DNA from: Symbiodinium natans
Taxonomy: Eukaryota > Sar > Dinophyceae > Suessiales > Symbiodiniaceae
Assembly (NCBI GenBank): GCA_905221605.1
Contig: CAJNDS010001112.1
Location: 2,896,950 to 2,960,949, forward strand
Direction of reading: 5' to 3'
Length of the DNA stretch: 64,000 nucleotides
The notes below the pieces were generated by a model. The model had not been told where the DNA came from. It did no database searches and saw only the letters and a list, made by a program, of their open reading frames with translations. The stretch's first letter is position 1, and every line of letters begins with the position of its first letter. The translations under genes were made by a program, and so were the position numbers. Positions 9,233 to 20,944 of the stretch are shown one piece after another.

Positions 9233-12200
9233 TTAGGGGCCCAGTCTCCTGAGGTTCTCCTTGAAGCCTTGCATGGCTAAGAGCTGGTTCTCCATCGTGG
9301 CCTTGAAGGCGCTTTCAAGGCGCCTGACCGCCTCTTTCTCCTGCATCAGAATCCCTAAACCCTAAACCCTAAACCCTAAACTCATGAGGCTGCAACTTCG
9401 CACACCTCCATCCCACTACCTGCCTGTTCAGTCAGAACTAACTTGCAGGCGCAAGTCACAAAAGATCCCAACTTCTCCTTCTCCTTGCCCTTCTCTGCCT
9501 TCGCGCGGGCCTCCTTCAGTGCTTCTCCTGGCAAAGAATGCCACGATATGCCACGAGCTGCATGTGGAACATCAACGCCGAAGCGACTAAGTCCGGTGCT
9601 TGCCGTGTCGAGGTCAGCAACCAGCTTGCTGTCTGTGGCGACAAGGGGTGGCAGATGCAGCAAGCGTCACCCCACCACGATTCTCAATGATGCATCTAAG
9701 TTCGTTGCTCTCCAGCTGGCTGCTCGCGAGATTGTCTTGGAGCGCCTGAATCCTGGCTTTGGCCACTTTGGCTTGCTGCACAACACAACCGCAAAAGCGC
9801 AGGCCACTCAGCGAACAAAAGCAAAAAGCTTCCCAACATCGCACAAGGAGCTCTGCTCTTCCTGCGGCGCTTCAAGAGCTAAAGCCAATCGAGGCGAATC
9901 AAGCTGCAAATGCGCAGGGAAGATGGCAAAGAAGAGGAAAGTCTAAGCATCGGGCTGTCCGCGTCTTTCTGCTCGGCATCGGCAAGCTGCGCCTCACGAC
10001 CGGCCCGGAGGAATTCGAAACGAAAACTAAGATAATCCTACAGTAATGATAAAATAATATCAATAGTGACAATACTAGTAATATTAATAATATTGTAATA
10101 TTGACATGATACTATAAGCAGACATTGCATGCGCTGAGCAGAAAATTCAATTCAAGAGGCAGGCGAAATCAGAAAGCAAACAGCAGCATGGAAAGGAGCA
10201 GGAAGAAGCAGACAGGATTTTGCGCGAGGCGTCATCTAGGGCTATCCCGAAACCCTAAACCCTATAAACCCTAAACCCTAAACCCTATAGGGCATTCTCG
10301 CACACGTCAAAAGGCAAGGTGTAGGGAGCTTCGTCTGTCGGCCTTGGGGTTGAACTCAGCATCAGGGTCTCAAAAAACATCACATGTGCTTTGTTTGCAT
10401 CGTCCTGGGATCTCCCAAAAAACATGTGCGTCCAGAACAATTGCGAATGCAAGACGGTTGCGAGTTGAATCGGGTTTTGGGGGATGTTTTGGGCTTGCCT
10501 AAGCCCTGAACCCTCAGACCCTGTTGCATCTGGCTTGGAAAACCCTTTTTGCATCCTCCAAGAAGGGGAGCTCCGTTGGGGTCAGGGGAGGCGACCCCTG
10601 GTCTTCGGCTATTTGACGCGGCCTCTTGCACGTTGACACAAAACACATCCAACGATTGTCACAAAAACACAACTTGTTGTTCAGATGCCCTTTTCGCCAG
10701 TAACGTGGAGTGCTCTGCTCCACTTGCACAAGCACCCCACTCACCCCAACTGATTCGGGTCCGGATGTTCTTGAGGATTTGTGTATGGTTGCTCCGCACG
10801 TGCAAGATAACCCAGAACCCAGGGCACCCCACGGGCGCCATAGCACCCCGCACAAGGTCTTCACCTCCTTTCTTACCTTGCTTTGGCCCAAAAAAAGGCG
10901 GGCGGCCCTCACAAGTTTTTCTGTTGTTGTTGTTTCCACTCCGACTCCGCTAGCTTCACCCCAGCTAGTGCATGCATAGGCTGCATGGGCTCCGACTCTT
11001 TGCCTCGAAACGGAAACGACGGAAAGCGAAAGCAGTGTTTTTGGCTTTTTTCAGCGCGATAAACCAGGTTTCGAATCGTTTTACATGCTCACTGACGTTC
11101 TCTGCTACGTCTCGTGCACATTCCGTGGACGACATTGTGTTCTGGCCTAGGGTCTGTCTGCGTTTTTTCGGGCTTATTTGCCTACAAAAGCCAGGAAGAA
11201 GCGGTTCTTTCGCTATGTTGATGAACCCCGCTTCACTCGCCTCAAGATCGGAGAGCTGCTTTTTGAAGGCATCTCCTCAGCCATGAGGAACATGCCCTAT
11301 GCAGCGCCACATGGGCACAAAGCAGCTCCAGCAATCGAGTTACACAATTGGCTTCAGCGGTCTAAGCCTAAGCACCGGACTGTCAGCAGTCAGCTGGTCT
11401 TGAGCCTTTACAGGCTTTATCTAAGCGCTTCAGGCGCGCACGCAGTAGAACCACAGCAAGCGGGCCTCCTTCCATGTGCCCTGGATTCTCTGCGACTCTT
11501 CTTCCGCTTGGCTGAGCTGGTCACGGATCATGTCTTCCGCTTGTCGCGCTTGCGCCAGCTCCTCCTCGAGTGTGGCCATTTTCTGCAGATAGTCCACTTC
11601 CTGTCGAATACTGGGGATAGCTAGCTCAACTGCATGACACTGTATTGGCCGAGAGATGCGCACAGAAAACAATCATGTGCAGACATGGCACGCTTGTGCT
11701 GCTTGCTGGCAATTGCTGTGGTAGGGCTGGTATGTCCTCGACAGATTTGAAGACTACGTTGCCCTTCTGACGAAACAAGATCAAACAAGCGCGTGGTGCG
11801 GGCACATGCCACCTACAAGCTCCTTGCGACAAAAGACACCCACACTGAAACAAAATGGATGCGAATGGTGCCAAGGAGCTGGTCGATGCTGCTGATGCTG
11901 CTGAACCTTGGTCTGTGGAGTCTACGTTTGCCTGGCTGGCAGCTTCTACGAGCAGGGCAAATCCCAACCGGCTCTGCATCACCATTGAGCCACGAAGCGA
12001 TCGACGACAACCGCGATCCCATCTCTCTCGCCATCTTTGCCACGCTGGCGATGGACGAAAACTTCTGGGCAGCACTTGCAAGAGTCTGAGTCTCAGACCT
12101 TGGGTCGGAACACTTGGGGTTCCAAACTCGTTGAAAAATGTTGACATCACCGGGCGCAAATAGCCTCTCTGCTCTCTCGCAAGGCAGCCGAGGATCTGAG

Positions 12201-13808
12201 AAGCCTCTGAATACTGCGGCGGCCTCAGGCAAGGCTGAAAGAAGCAGGTAGTATCTGGATCCTTCAGAGATTTGTGCAAGACTCTAAGTCCCAAGTCTCT
12301 CGCTCGAGTTCTGCTGGGTAGTCTGTGACCTCCTCCTTCACCGCAGCCAGGGGAATTGCCTTCGCCGCAGCCACGGGAATTGCCTGAGAACATTACTGGG
12401 CTGCCAGGCATTTGTGTCTTAAGACTTGCTGCAGACTAATCAACATCCAACATTACCCACAATGACGATGCTTTGAAACAGTGTAACCAGACTGCATCCA
12501 AAAAGGCTGTCAAGCGAAAGTCGGCGCCTTGAGGGTGGAGGCTGGCTCTGCTGCTGAGGTTGGCTCTGCTGCTGTGGTTGCCGCGGCTGCAGCCTTCGGC
12601 TTCGCCGTTGGCAGCTTCTTTCCTATCTTTCCTGCTGTTTGCTTTGCTGGGGGCTTTGCTGGTGGCTTTGCCGGCGGCTTTGCCGGCGGCTTTGCTGGCG
12701 GTTTCGCCGCCGGAGTGGCCGCCGTAGAGGGTGGCGTTGGTGGCGGCTGCGGATTCGGTGCCACTTGCAGCTTCGCTGGCTTCGACTTCGCTGACGGGGC
12801 CTCGGCAACAAAAACGCACAACGCACAACGCTGCGTTGCTTGGTAGTTGCCTTCCCAGGCCATACCCACAACATCCCCACAAGGCAGGCGGTTACCAAAA
12901 TGCTTTTTCCTTGGTGTGGAAACATGACTGGGGCCTTTTCCGACCTGTGCAAGCTACTCTTCCTGCTTGAGCTGGAGCGTCCCAGATCAATTGGCCGGAA
13001 CGGACAGAACAGAACGGACACACCCCGTATCTTGCATCGTCATGCAGTCATAAGCATGTAGGGTTCTGGCCGAAACTGCAGAGACAAAAAACACTAGACA
13101 GCGAGCTTGAGGCAACATGAACTCACCACTGCTTCGCGCAATGTGTGAGCCCTGCTAAGGAAGGGGCCTTTGAAGGCGGCGGACGACTTGGCCTGAGCAT
13201 GGCGGCACAGATTGCCTGTTGATCATCTGTTGATCCCAATAAAGTCACACGTACTGGGAGGTTCATAAGTAGTGAGAAGTCAGGTGGTATAAGTACGGAA
13301 ACTAGACTTATAACCCTACTCATACCCACGAAACCTCCAAGTAGTCAGGGGCTGAGGTGAAGATCAATCTCCCGAGAGCCTCAGAGCCGATGGCCGCGAG
13401 TCATTCTTGGCAGGCGGCGGCGGTGGCGGTGGGATGATCTGCCAGGTCAGGCCGAAGACATGCCAAGAGCCGTTTTGGAACCCGGAACTACTCTGAAAAA
13501 CAGGGGGAAAAAAACTCCAAGGAGCGACCTGGAGCCACCGCGCCTTGGGTGTAGTGGTCGTGGGAGACTTGGGTGTCGTCGTCGGAGCTTTCGGTGTGGT
13601 TGTCGGAGCTTTGGGTGGCCTGAGCAAGGCTTCAAGTTGGGTTGGGAGTTCAAGGCACACGACCGCACACGACGGCACTTCAGCAGGCAAAGTCGCGAGG
13701 AGCCCGCCTTGACGACCGCTTGGTGACAACCATCGGGTTGTCTGGGTTTGGGGTCGCCGCAATTTTGGCGGGCACCACGGTACCTCCTTTGGAGAAGCAG
13801 CCATTCAT
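9233..13808 (-). CDS. Pro/Ala/Lys-rich coiled-coil protein
   Basis: Function unknown; likely a structural or chromatin-associated protein. Start ATG at 13808 (MNGCFSKGGTVVPAKIAATP). Further exons: about 13620-13545 (PPKAPTTTPKAPTTTPKSP, ending before GCGCGG); about 13440-13375 (IIPPPPPPPAKNDSRPSALR); about 12803-12530 (a run of AKPP repeats, then GKIGKKLPTAKPKAAA); about 12395-12300 (AIPVAAAKAIPLAAVKEEVT); about 12085-11960 (AAQKFSSIASVAKMAREMGS); about 11610-11470 (MATLEEELAQARQAEDMIRD, strong heptads); about 11277-11210 (AFKKQLSDLEASEAGF); about 9775-9671 (QAKVAKARIQALQDNLASSQ, then GTGACG); about 9520-9432 (GEALKEARAKAEKGKEKEKL); and 9340-9233 (EKEAVRRLESAFKATMENQL, TAA stop). The N-half is disordered and the C-half is coiled coil. 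It might be two adjacent genes; there is an uncertain exon near 10.6 kb. Confidence 0.5.
9354..9382. repeat. CCCTAAA array inside an intron
   Basis: Four units. On the minus strand they read TTTAGGG and are followed by ATTCTGATGCAG, the acceptor of the last exon of the coiled-coil gene, while the upstream donor is GTAGTG near 9432. Confidence 0.85.
10030..10110. other. AT-rich island
   Basis: About 80 bp of TAATAAT/ATATTG-type sequence in otherwise GC-richer DNA, in an intron or spacer of the coiled-coil gene. No function is visible. Confidence 0.6.
12640..12712 (-). repeat. In-frame AKPP tandem repeat
   Basis: GCGGCTTTGCCG-like 12-bp units, on the minus strand encoding about five copies of AKPP. 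The units show silent variation, so the repeat has been conserved at protein level rather than being a fresh expansion. Lys/Ala/Pro repeats resemble linker-histone tails, but no globular histone domain is present. Confidence 0.75.
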
Positions 13809-13853
13809 GGCAGGCCAGGTCCGGAGGTCCGGTGAAGGGAAGAGCCGGAAGAT

Positions 13854-14130
13854 CTAAGAAATTTTACCTTGGATCCTGAAGGTTGTGAGTTGTGACCCTT
13901 GGGTTTTGGGGGGGGGGGGGGGGCCTTTTTTCAAGATCCTTGAGGTAGTATAAGGGCCATATGAGGAGTATGTTAAGGGGAACCTGTAGGGGTACAACCT
14001 TAGGGTACGAGCCTTAATCCCCTGAAAGACTGTGCAATCAACCAATGCGATCAGCTTGCCGCTACCCGTCGCACTGATACTTGCTGTGGTGTTACCTTCG
14101 GCTTCCGGGCGGTGCAGGAGCAAAACACGC
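13854..14130. other. Poly-G run and AT/GGG-rich element-like sequence
   Basis: A G13-14 run at about 13909-13922 is followed by GGTAGTATAAGGGCC and TTAAGGGG-type motifs up to 14025. These resemble the inner sequence of the inverted-repeat elements elsewhere, but I could not define both ends. No exon is supported here. Confidence 0.4.
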
Positions 14131-14399
14131 TTGAAAGTTGTTTTCAATTCAGCAAGTTGAACAGTCGCGCCCTTTATGCAGAAGTGAACATTTAGTTTGT
14201 CCCATACATCATGAGTTACCTCAGAGCCGAGATTGGGCATGCATTTGCATTCCATCGTGGGCCCGGTATGCCGGGCACTTCCGCTCCGAAGCTCCGAAGG
14301 AACATGCGTTTCCATGCTGGCACAACGGATTTCAGCCAGCGGCAAGACCGTGTTGAGGCGCACGTATGCCTCCGACGTGGCGTGGACAGGGCAACAAGC

Positions 14400-16575
14400 T
14401 TTCACAGACAGAGGCCAGCCTGCCCACTTCGGTCTCCAATGTCTTCCAGGATCCAGATTGCCTTCCAAAGCGATGCAAGTCGTTCGCCAGCTACAGGTCT
14501 GCTCCTGCTGCTATCTCATGGCCTCCTGGGCTGCTTGGAGCGCTTCTGGGTACTGCTTCGTGGCACAGCGCAAAGCAGCCTTGGCTGAGCACGAAGTGCG
14601 AGGCACGCCACGCAAGTTCACAGAAAGATCTGCTCGGCAGTCTGCCACCTTACGGAACCCCGCGTGACTTGGGTGGGACCCACGCCACAGAGTGCAGCAT
14701 AACAGCCTCCCAGGGTAGGTCCTTGCATGGAGGGCTTTGCATGGCTTTGCTGTGCCATGGGCTGAATCACTCGACATCAATGTGCCGCACCTCAAGATCC
14801 TTTATGATCTCCAGAGCCTGAAGAGCATTGTCGAGGGCCTCGCCAGGGGCAAGAGACTTCAAGAGATGAACATCTTGACATCTTGCCACCCTTGCCCACT
14901 CGTAATAAGATGCCAAAGCCGGAAAATCCGGGGGCGGACCTCTCCAGGTCTTCTCATGTTGTACAGAACCGAAGCGATCTGATCCAAAGCAACCGCCTGG
15001 CGGGCAGTCCATGATTTGCATGTGCCTCCTGTACCCTGATTCAGATCGAACTCCAACATGCTGACGACTCGTGCCGCAAGTCCTCGCCACGCTTGTAGCG
15101 CTGACCCCGAAACCTGGGAGGTCTGGGTGCATACTCTGTGCAGACACAGGCTGGACGAACCCCAAGGCAAGGGGCTGCTCCAGAGCGGACTCTGCTACTT
15201 CGATGCCCTTCTGATCGTTCTGAGCCGTACCTCGGTGGTCTCTCGAATTTTGGACACCAAAAACTCCCCCAGTAAAGTGGCACCCTGTGGCTTAAGGCTT
15301 GGCCGGCGGCAGTGTGCCTTGACCAGCAGCCGCAAGGCATTGGACCTCGACAACACGAGATGGGTTGCAACACGGCGCCACCTGGTGCAACATGGTGCGG
15401 CACTCCGCACTTGGAGATTCATAAGGGCACATAGAACCCTGCTTATAGCTACCCATTAACTCTGGCCATGGAGGGCCACTGCAAACTGAACCTGAGATCC
15501 TTCAGATCCTCTGGTCACAAAGTCTCTGTCAAAGGCAAGCGCTGCCCTGCCAAGCTGTTCTTTGCCCGGTAGATGGCCATCGCATCCTCTGCGGCCTGTT
15601 GCAAACAAAAACTCCTTCTAAGATGCAAAGCCATCGGCCACAAGCAAGCTTCCCAAGTTCCGGCTCTATGTTTTTTGTCACACAAGGGGCTCGACTGCCC
15701 CTATACTGCCTGCAACATCTTCATGTCATCCTGCGCAAGACGGGCGGCGAAGCATATATATCATGCGCACCCGCATGCTACTCGCATCTACTCGCATGCT
15801 ACCCGCATGTAACCAAACATCCTTGCACAACCTGTGGAACTCGGCAAGGCTCATGAGCTCTGCAGCCTGGCACACGAGAATAGTTCAAGGGCACCAATCA
15901 AGCCGAGGGTCAGCAGCAGTCGGCTCCTTTCCGCAAGCATGCGAGCTCTGCCCGTCACTGCCTAAAGCACGGCCCCACCTAACGCCGCAGCCGCCTCAGT
16001 TTTAGCCACCGACCTCCGAGTCGGAGTCGACGTTCTAGCAATGACTCGCGGGATCCGCCTTCCCATCGGACATTCCTCTAGCTCCACCAATGCCCACTGC
16101 CAACTTCGAGAACATGCGGGGGACCAGCTGCCCAACACTTCCCTGCGAACGTGAGCAGGGATCTCTCCCCGTCCCCCGGAACTCCGTGATGTGAGAAACT
16201 CCATCTGCTCCTGCCAATTGCACACCACCACCTCTTGAAAGACCTGCATGCTTTCGACGATGGCCTCTCCGGAACCATAATCCAACAGCCGCATCTGATG
16301 CGGCATCACATTCATCAGCCTACTGCTGATGCGGCAAGTGCGGTAGTGCGTCTAGGCGCTGCCTTTCATTTGAAGTTGTCACAACTTTGCGAAACTGCTG
16401 CTGATATTGTGGAATGTATCACGTTGGCAGCTTGCCGGAAGCGAAGGCACCAAGCCACTCCAGACCAGAAGAATCCATCCACAGAATAGAAGTGCAATGG
16501 CTTGAGGTCTTGCTTGTCTGCAGACTCGATGACATACTCGTACTGCAGCAGCACTGCTTTACGAGACCCGTGCTT
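14400..16575 (-). CDS. TPR protein exons
   Basis: A second series of TPR-type exons, function unknown. In 5' to 3' order: about 16570-16500 (RKAVLLQYEYVIESADKQDL), about 16430-16370 (FRQAANVIHSTISAAVSQS), about 16310-16190 (MRLLDYGSGEAIVESMQVFQ), about 15870-15815 (AAELMSLAEFHRLCK), about 15755-15715 (AARLAQDDMKMLQAV), about 15600-15545 (QQAAEDAMAIYRAKNSLAG), about 15010-14945 (QAVALDQIASVLYNMRRPGE), about 14860-14772 (EALDNALQALEIIKDLEV), about 14590-14515 (AALRCATKQYPEALQAAQEA) and about 14466-14400 (ASLWKAIWILEDIGDRSGQA). The last carries the G-D-R-x-G-x-A signature common in alveolate TPR repeats. Each exon is roughly one helical hairpin long. Start, stop and exact junctions are not resolved; some exons may be spurious. 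Confidence 0.45.
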
Positions 16576-16904
16576 CAGCATTCCTTTGCAAGGAGTCACG
16601 CTGAGAGGGGCATCCCAGAGGGATATCTGGGAACCATCTGGGAGGGGGGCACCTTTTCGAAGGGGGCATCTAGGAGGGGGCGGGCTAAGATTGAGTCGCA
16701 TGACCGAAACAGGTGCTGTCACATGTCTAGGTATCGCTACATCGGGCTTCGTCACAGGCCACGGCCACAGAGACGAACTGCTATCCTAATGGTACCAGAT
16801 GTATGGGGTGTATTTTTGGAATGATGCTGAAGAGGGCGTAGGTCGTCTGTTCCCTGTAGCAGGCAGACGCTGCCATGTTGAGACATCTGTTAATCCGAAA
16901 CTGA

Positions 16905-17010
16905 CCAAGCATCTCAATCGTTGCCAAACTCGGTTGTCCAGTACCAAGATGTCCCCGGCCAGAACAGACACGTGGGCCAGTGAGACCTGCACAGGCTTTG
17001 TCCAGCACTC
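16905..17010 (-). CDS. Isolated candidate exon
   Basis: After CCTGTGCAG the minus strand reads VSLAHVSVLAGDILVLDNRV and continues WQRLRCL before GTCAG. It is a plausible hydrophobic exon, possibly the 3' continuation of the membrane-anchored gene just upstream (17265-19064). No family recognised. Confidence 0.35.
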
Positions 17011-17203
17011 ACGGATCAAGCTTCCGAGTTTACTTGCATGGGGACGTTGCGCAGTACGGTGCATGGCAATAGGTGGCCATATGTGCTTGAATGCCTAGGA
17101 CAAAAAAATCGCTGGCGTTGACGTGGAAAATGTCGAAAGTATGGTCACAGTATGTCAATCACTTTGGTGGGATCCAGTGAATCCCACGGCTCTAACCCCC
17201 CGA

Positions 17204-17256
17204 AACCCTAAACCCTAAACCCTATAACCCCAAAATCCTAAACCCTAAGCCCTAAA
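17204..17256. repeat. Degenerate CCCTAAA array
   Basis: About seven degenerate units immediately downstream (minus-strand sense) of the exon ending near 17265, again at an exon border. Confidence 0.85.
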
Positions 17257-17264
17257 TTTAAAGC

Positions 17265-19064
17265 AACTTTGCCTCTTGCAAGTTCCAGCTTTGGAGGTTC
17301 TTGTGGGAGCCTGTGATCACCTCCAGCTCCGCCAAGCCTGGGGTCAGATCCACCAAGGGCAGCACCACCTTACTCGCTGAGCACACAAGAGCCAACAAAG
17401 AATTGTGCACCTTCAGTCGGCGATTCTAGTATGAGCTTATAAGCCCCAAAGAAGTGTACATAAGTGTACACTTTCAGTTCCGATAGGAGATGATTCGGAT
17501 GATAGTCTCTCAAAGAGGGTCAGATGTACTCTTTCGGCTACTAAGCCACTGAGATGCCCTCGGCGGATCCCGTTGAAAAGCTCGCTTCCCGCTCTGTCCA
17601 AATCGTTGAGGCGGCACCGGAGTCTGCCCACAACAGCGACGCACGCTTGAGCACCATGGGCGAACCCTGCCCAGAATGGTCAGGACTGTCTGGGGAAGCG
17701 TCTGCACTCCCACCTCCCACGCTGCTCTCCGCGGCGGTTTGCGAGTGGACAAGAAGAGGCAGCCACAGCTTCTCGACAGAGCGCATGATGGCTGCTGTCA
17801 AGGCCTGAGACTCAGAGGGCTTCAGTGGGTCGTGATCGCTGCCGACAAGTTGCAGGATGCATCGAAACACTGCCGGACACAGGTGAGTACTAAGGAGCGA
17901 GCTAAGTCAGGCAAGCGCCAAGTAGCATCCGTGCTCAGCAAGTCGGTTGAATCGTTGCTGCTGTGCCAGGATGCGCTGTACACTTCCTGCATCAAGCTGG
18001 CCACGTCTGGCATGACCCCCTCTTCAGTGAGCTCGTCTCTGTGGTAGAAGCACCATTGGTGCCACCCGCCAGGCCCTCTGGGCATCTGCTCGCATGAACT
18101 TTCGTCGATCTCGGCCTTCTTTCCGAAAGCCAGAGGGCCAAAGAGAAGCAACGACAGAGCCGACCCCCAGGGGCCAAAGCGAGAATCCTCCCCATTGCTA
18201 GGCTGGTCCGTGGAGCCAGCTGCAGCCCCTTGAGCCTCTTGAGCCTCTTTTTCCCTCCCCCTGCCCTCCCGCGTGTCCCGCGTGTCCCGCGTGTCCCGCG
18301 TGTCCCGCGTGTCCCGCGTGTCCCGCGTCCCTGCTCCCATCGACCAGCTTCTGCTGAGCTCCTCCGGGTCGAAGCGCCGTCGCAAGAAGGGCGTGTGCTG
18401 ACCAATCCTGCAAAACTTGGGCTTACCACACATGTGGTTGTCTAATATGTTTAACTTAGTCTGTTCTTGTCTACCACTTGCGTTTTTGAACCAAGGGCTG
18501 CCTATCGACCTACACATGCTTCGCATGATCGTTCGGGTTCTTGTCAGATCGCCACGTCCTCGAGCAGGCTGCATCAAGCAGTGCCTTCAGTGTCGGATGC
18601 TGCATGGACTGCATGACCGACACCAGATAGCCAGAGGATTCGCCTACCAAAGCCCCCGCCAAGAAGGATCCGGGAATGAGCAGAGGCATCGAGATGGCAG
18701 AACCAACAGCCGCCCCGAAGACATCCAGGTTTAGGCCGCCCGCAGGGGTGAGCAAGGAACGCCCCTGGAAGGTGATGCCAGCAAGGATGTTGGCAAAGGG
18801 CTTGCACACCTCTTGTCCCATGTCCCGACGCAGGGGCACCCTTTCGGGCACCACGGCCACACCGTACAGGCCAAGACATCTGCCAAGCACTTCTGCCGAG
18901 TTGGAGCTCGTAAGTCGCAGCAGGGCCGCAGTGTGCTTTTCCTGGCCTTGCCAAAGCTCCTCTACATCTGACTGCCGCCTGTAAAGCAGATAGCCAGCCC
19001 CGCATGCCCCACCCACTGCCGTGTGGACCAGCAAGCGCCTTCCATACCTAACAGCCTTCCTCAT
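17265..19064 (-). CDS. Membrane-anchored protein of unknown family
   Basis: The start is ATG at 19064: RKAVRYGRRLLVHTAVGGAC begins a basic N-terminus followed by a short membrane segment, compatible with a signal anchor or organelle import sequence. Exon 1 (19064 to about 18550) also has a Gly/Ala-rich hydrophobic segment (DVFGAAVGSAISMPLLIPGS, then FLAGALVG). Exon 2 starts after TTTTGCAG at about 18411, contains an in-frame Arg-Asp-Thr repeat (18265-18330), then GPWGSALSLLLFGPLAFGKK, another hydrophobic segment. Exon 3 (from about 17876) reads FRCILQLVGSDHDPLKPSES. Exon 4 (17427 to about 17265), after CATACTAG, reads NRRLKVHNSLLALVCSASKV. The exon 2-3 junction is unresolved. I do not recognise the family. 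Confidence 0.5.
18265..18330 (-). repeat. 9-bp minisatellite encoding Arg-Asp-Thr repeats
   Basis: Seven near-perfect copies of CGTGTCCCG on the plus strand. Because the unit is a multiple of three it stays in frame in the minus-strand exon, giving RDTRDT repeats. Copies are almost identical, implying a recent expansion inside coding sequence. Confidence 0.9.
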
Positions 19065-19159
19065 GTGCTCAAAAGCCTGTGCTCACAGAAGCACTGCCAA
19101 GTGCCGACCCTGCTTGCATGGGTCATGGCCATACGGCAACCACAAGCCATCTTCCAAAG

Positions 19160-20770
19160 CTGGTATTATTGGCGAGTCGAGCCTCTGGCTGCAGGATGGC
19201 AAGCACGGAGCCGACGTGGAATTTGAGGCGCAGTGAGATGTCCCACAAAACACTCACTGAAGCCAGAATTGTGGTGCACGGCCTCTTGACAAGCCAGTCC
19301 AAGCTCGCTGAGGATGGCACAAGCCTGCACAGAAAGTGCTTGTGAGCTACCTATGTTCTGAGACAAGAATGTCATGCCGCATGCAAGTCGGATGCCTCGC
19401 TAGAACACCGAACCGCCTGGCCACTGCACCGTGAGTCAAGCACTTGGCCGACGCGAGAGAAGCACTTGGGAGCCCCATGCAGGCAGCCGATGCCTCCATC
19501 ACCTCGTTGTTCAGGCTGGCTGCCACAGCAACGAAGTGCAGCGCCTCACGCATCAACGCGTCGCACAAGGCCTGCGAATGGCGCCATCATCTGAAGCTGT
19601 CCCTACGAGCCCGACACCTTAGCTTCTCCCTTCCTGTCCCCGACCTGCTTGAAGGCCTGCGCAGAAGTGCAAGATGAAGTGTGGCATCCACAGGCCCGTT
19701 CTGACTACACCCGATGCAGCAACGAAGGATAACGAAGGGCAAACAAAGAAAGAGCAGTACATGAGCACATGTGGCACATGCAGCCGCCCGGGAACCTCCA
19801 CTCCAGCCCGCGCTGCCCGCAACATGTTGTCGCCCTTCTGCGTGTTCTCGTAGCTGCGTGCCTGTCCGGACTAAGGCAGATGCTGGCACTTCACTGCCAA
19901 GTGCCGCTCGCACGCTGCCAAGTGCCAACTCCCAAGGCCATGGCTAAAGTGACGAGTCCTTCAGCCTGCACAGCGCGGCCGGGCAACGAGCATTTGCATG
20001 GCGTTGCATGGCGTCGACCCCCCCTGGTCATGAGACTCTGGTCCCACACGCCGACGCCTCCCAGGCACGGTCCTTGAGCTGCTGCACCTCAGATGTGTCT
20101 CCCCATTCACTGCTTTGCTGAACAGCATGTTGAAATCCTTGAAGGTCGTTTCGGCTCGCACATCTGGAGAGCAAGAGAAGCTTTGCCTGATATTGGTGCT
20201 GCTAGTTCTTTGTACCAAGTACCCACTAGTAGAGTAGTAGAGTAGTAGATGGGCCGAGGCCCCTCTCGGCCCGGCACCACGGCAAGGGCGCTCTTTGCAA
20301 GAGAGATGACCTGCGCCATCCGCCATCCCGAGAAAAGCCCCAAAAAAGGCCCAAAGAGCGCAACCCAAACCCCAAGAATCTGTAATTATCTGTAATTCTT
20401 CAAGGCTTCAGACATCTCTCACAGGGGGACAAAGCTTCTACGGAACGCGGACCTCCTTTGGTCTGACTGCCTGCATCAGCTTCAGGTCCACCAAGGCCAT
20501 CATCATTGCAGCCTGCATTGTCGCTGACACGCGCCACAGCGACATGATACTATTGAAGGAGGGACCCCTAGAAGGGACCCTCAATCTTATTCCACTTATA
20601 TAGTCCCCATAAGGCTAAGTAGCCCCCAAATAACCCCTGCATTGACCCCTAAGGTCCCTTGTAAGGGTCCCTCCGTAAGGTCCTTGATGCTGAGAGCACC
20701 AGCCTCTCCTAACTTGTTGCCGTTGTCCCGACACCTCTCCAGCTCCTTCCAGTGCGCAGCACGCATCATC
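19160..20770 (-). CDS. TPR protein exons
   Basis: A third TPR series. Exons: about 20760-20685 (WKELERCRDNGNKLGEAGAL), about 20530-20475 (QAAMMMALVDLKLMQAV), about 20160-20110 (FKDFNMLFSKAVNGE), about 19668-19630 after TTCTGCGCAG (AFKQVGDRKGEAK, then GTGTCG), about 19590-19470 after TTCGCAG (DALMREALHFVAVAASLNNE, continuing VMEASAA), and about 19335-19265 after TCTGTGCAG (ACAILSELGLACQEAVHHNS). GDRKGEA is a typical TPR turn. An inverted-repeat element lies in the intron after the first exon. Transcript limits are unknown; the first exon begins less than 200 bp downstream of the stop of the plastid-protein gene. Confidence 0.45.
20558..20674. mobile_element. 117-bp inverted-repeat element (MITE-like)
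   Basis: Ends GGAGGGACCCCTAGAAGGGACC and the complement of GGAGGGACCCTTACAAGGGACC, i.e. about 22 bp of terminal inverted repeat with three mismatches. The centre is rich in TTATATAGTCCCC-type sequence. It sits in an apparent intron between two TPR exons on the minus strand. I found no convincing target duplication. Confidence 0.75.
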
Positions 20771-20944
20771 CAGGAGAAGGGCAAAGTGCCGTGACAGAAC
20801 GAAACCCCACGCTTGAACAGTTGTGCTCCGACAAATGCTTTGGAAGCCCCTGTACAGCGAAGGCCCAAAGAAAACGGATGCTTGACTGGCAGGCGCCGAT
20901 CATCCGGGTGGATTTCTTTTGCTCGAAAGCAGCGCTACAACTAG

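Noticed and set aside
12510-12869. Histone H1-like protein
   Set aside because: Only the Lys/Ala/Pro-rich tail character is present; no winged-helix globular domain, and the exon continues into a coiled-coil gene.
17885-17896. Canonical plus-strand donor CAGGTGAGTA implying a plus-strand gene
   Set aside because: The better coding frames on both sides are on the minus strand; probably chance.
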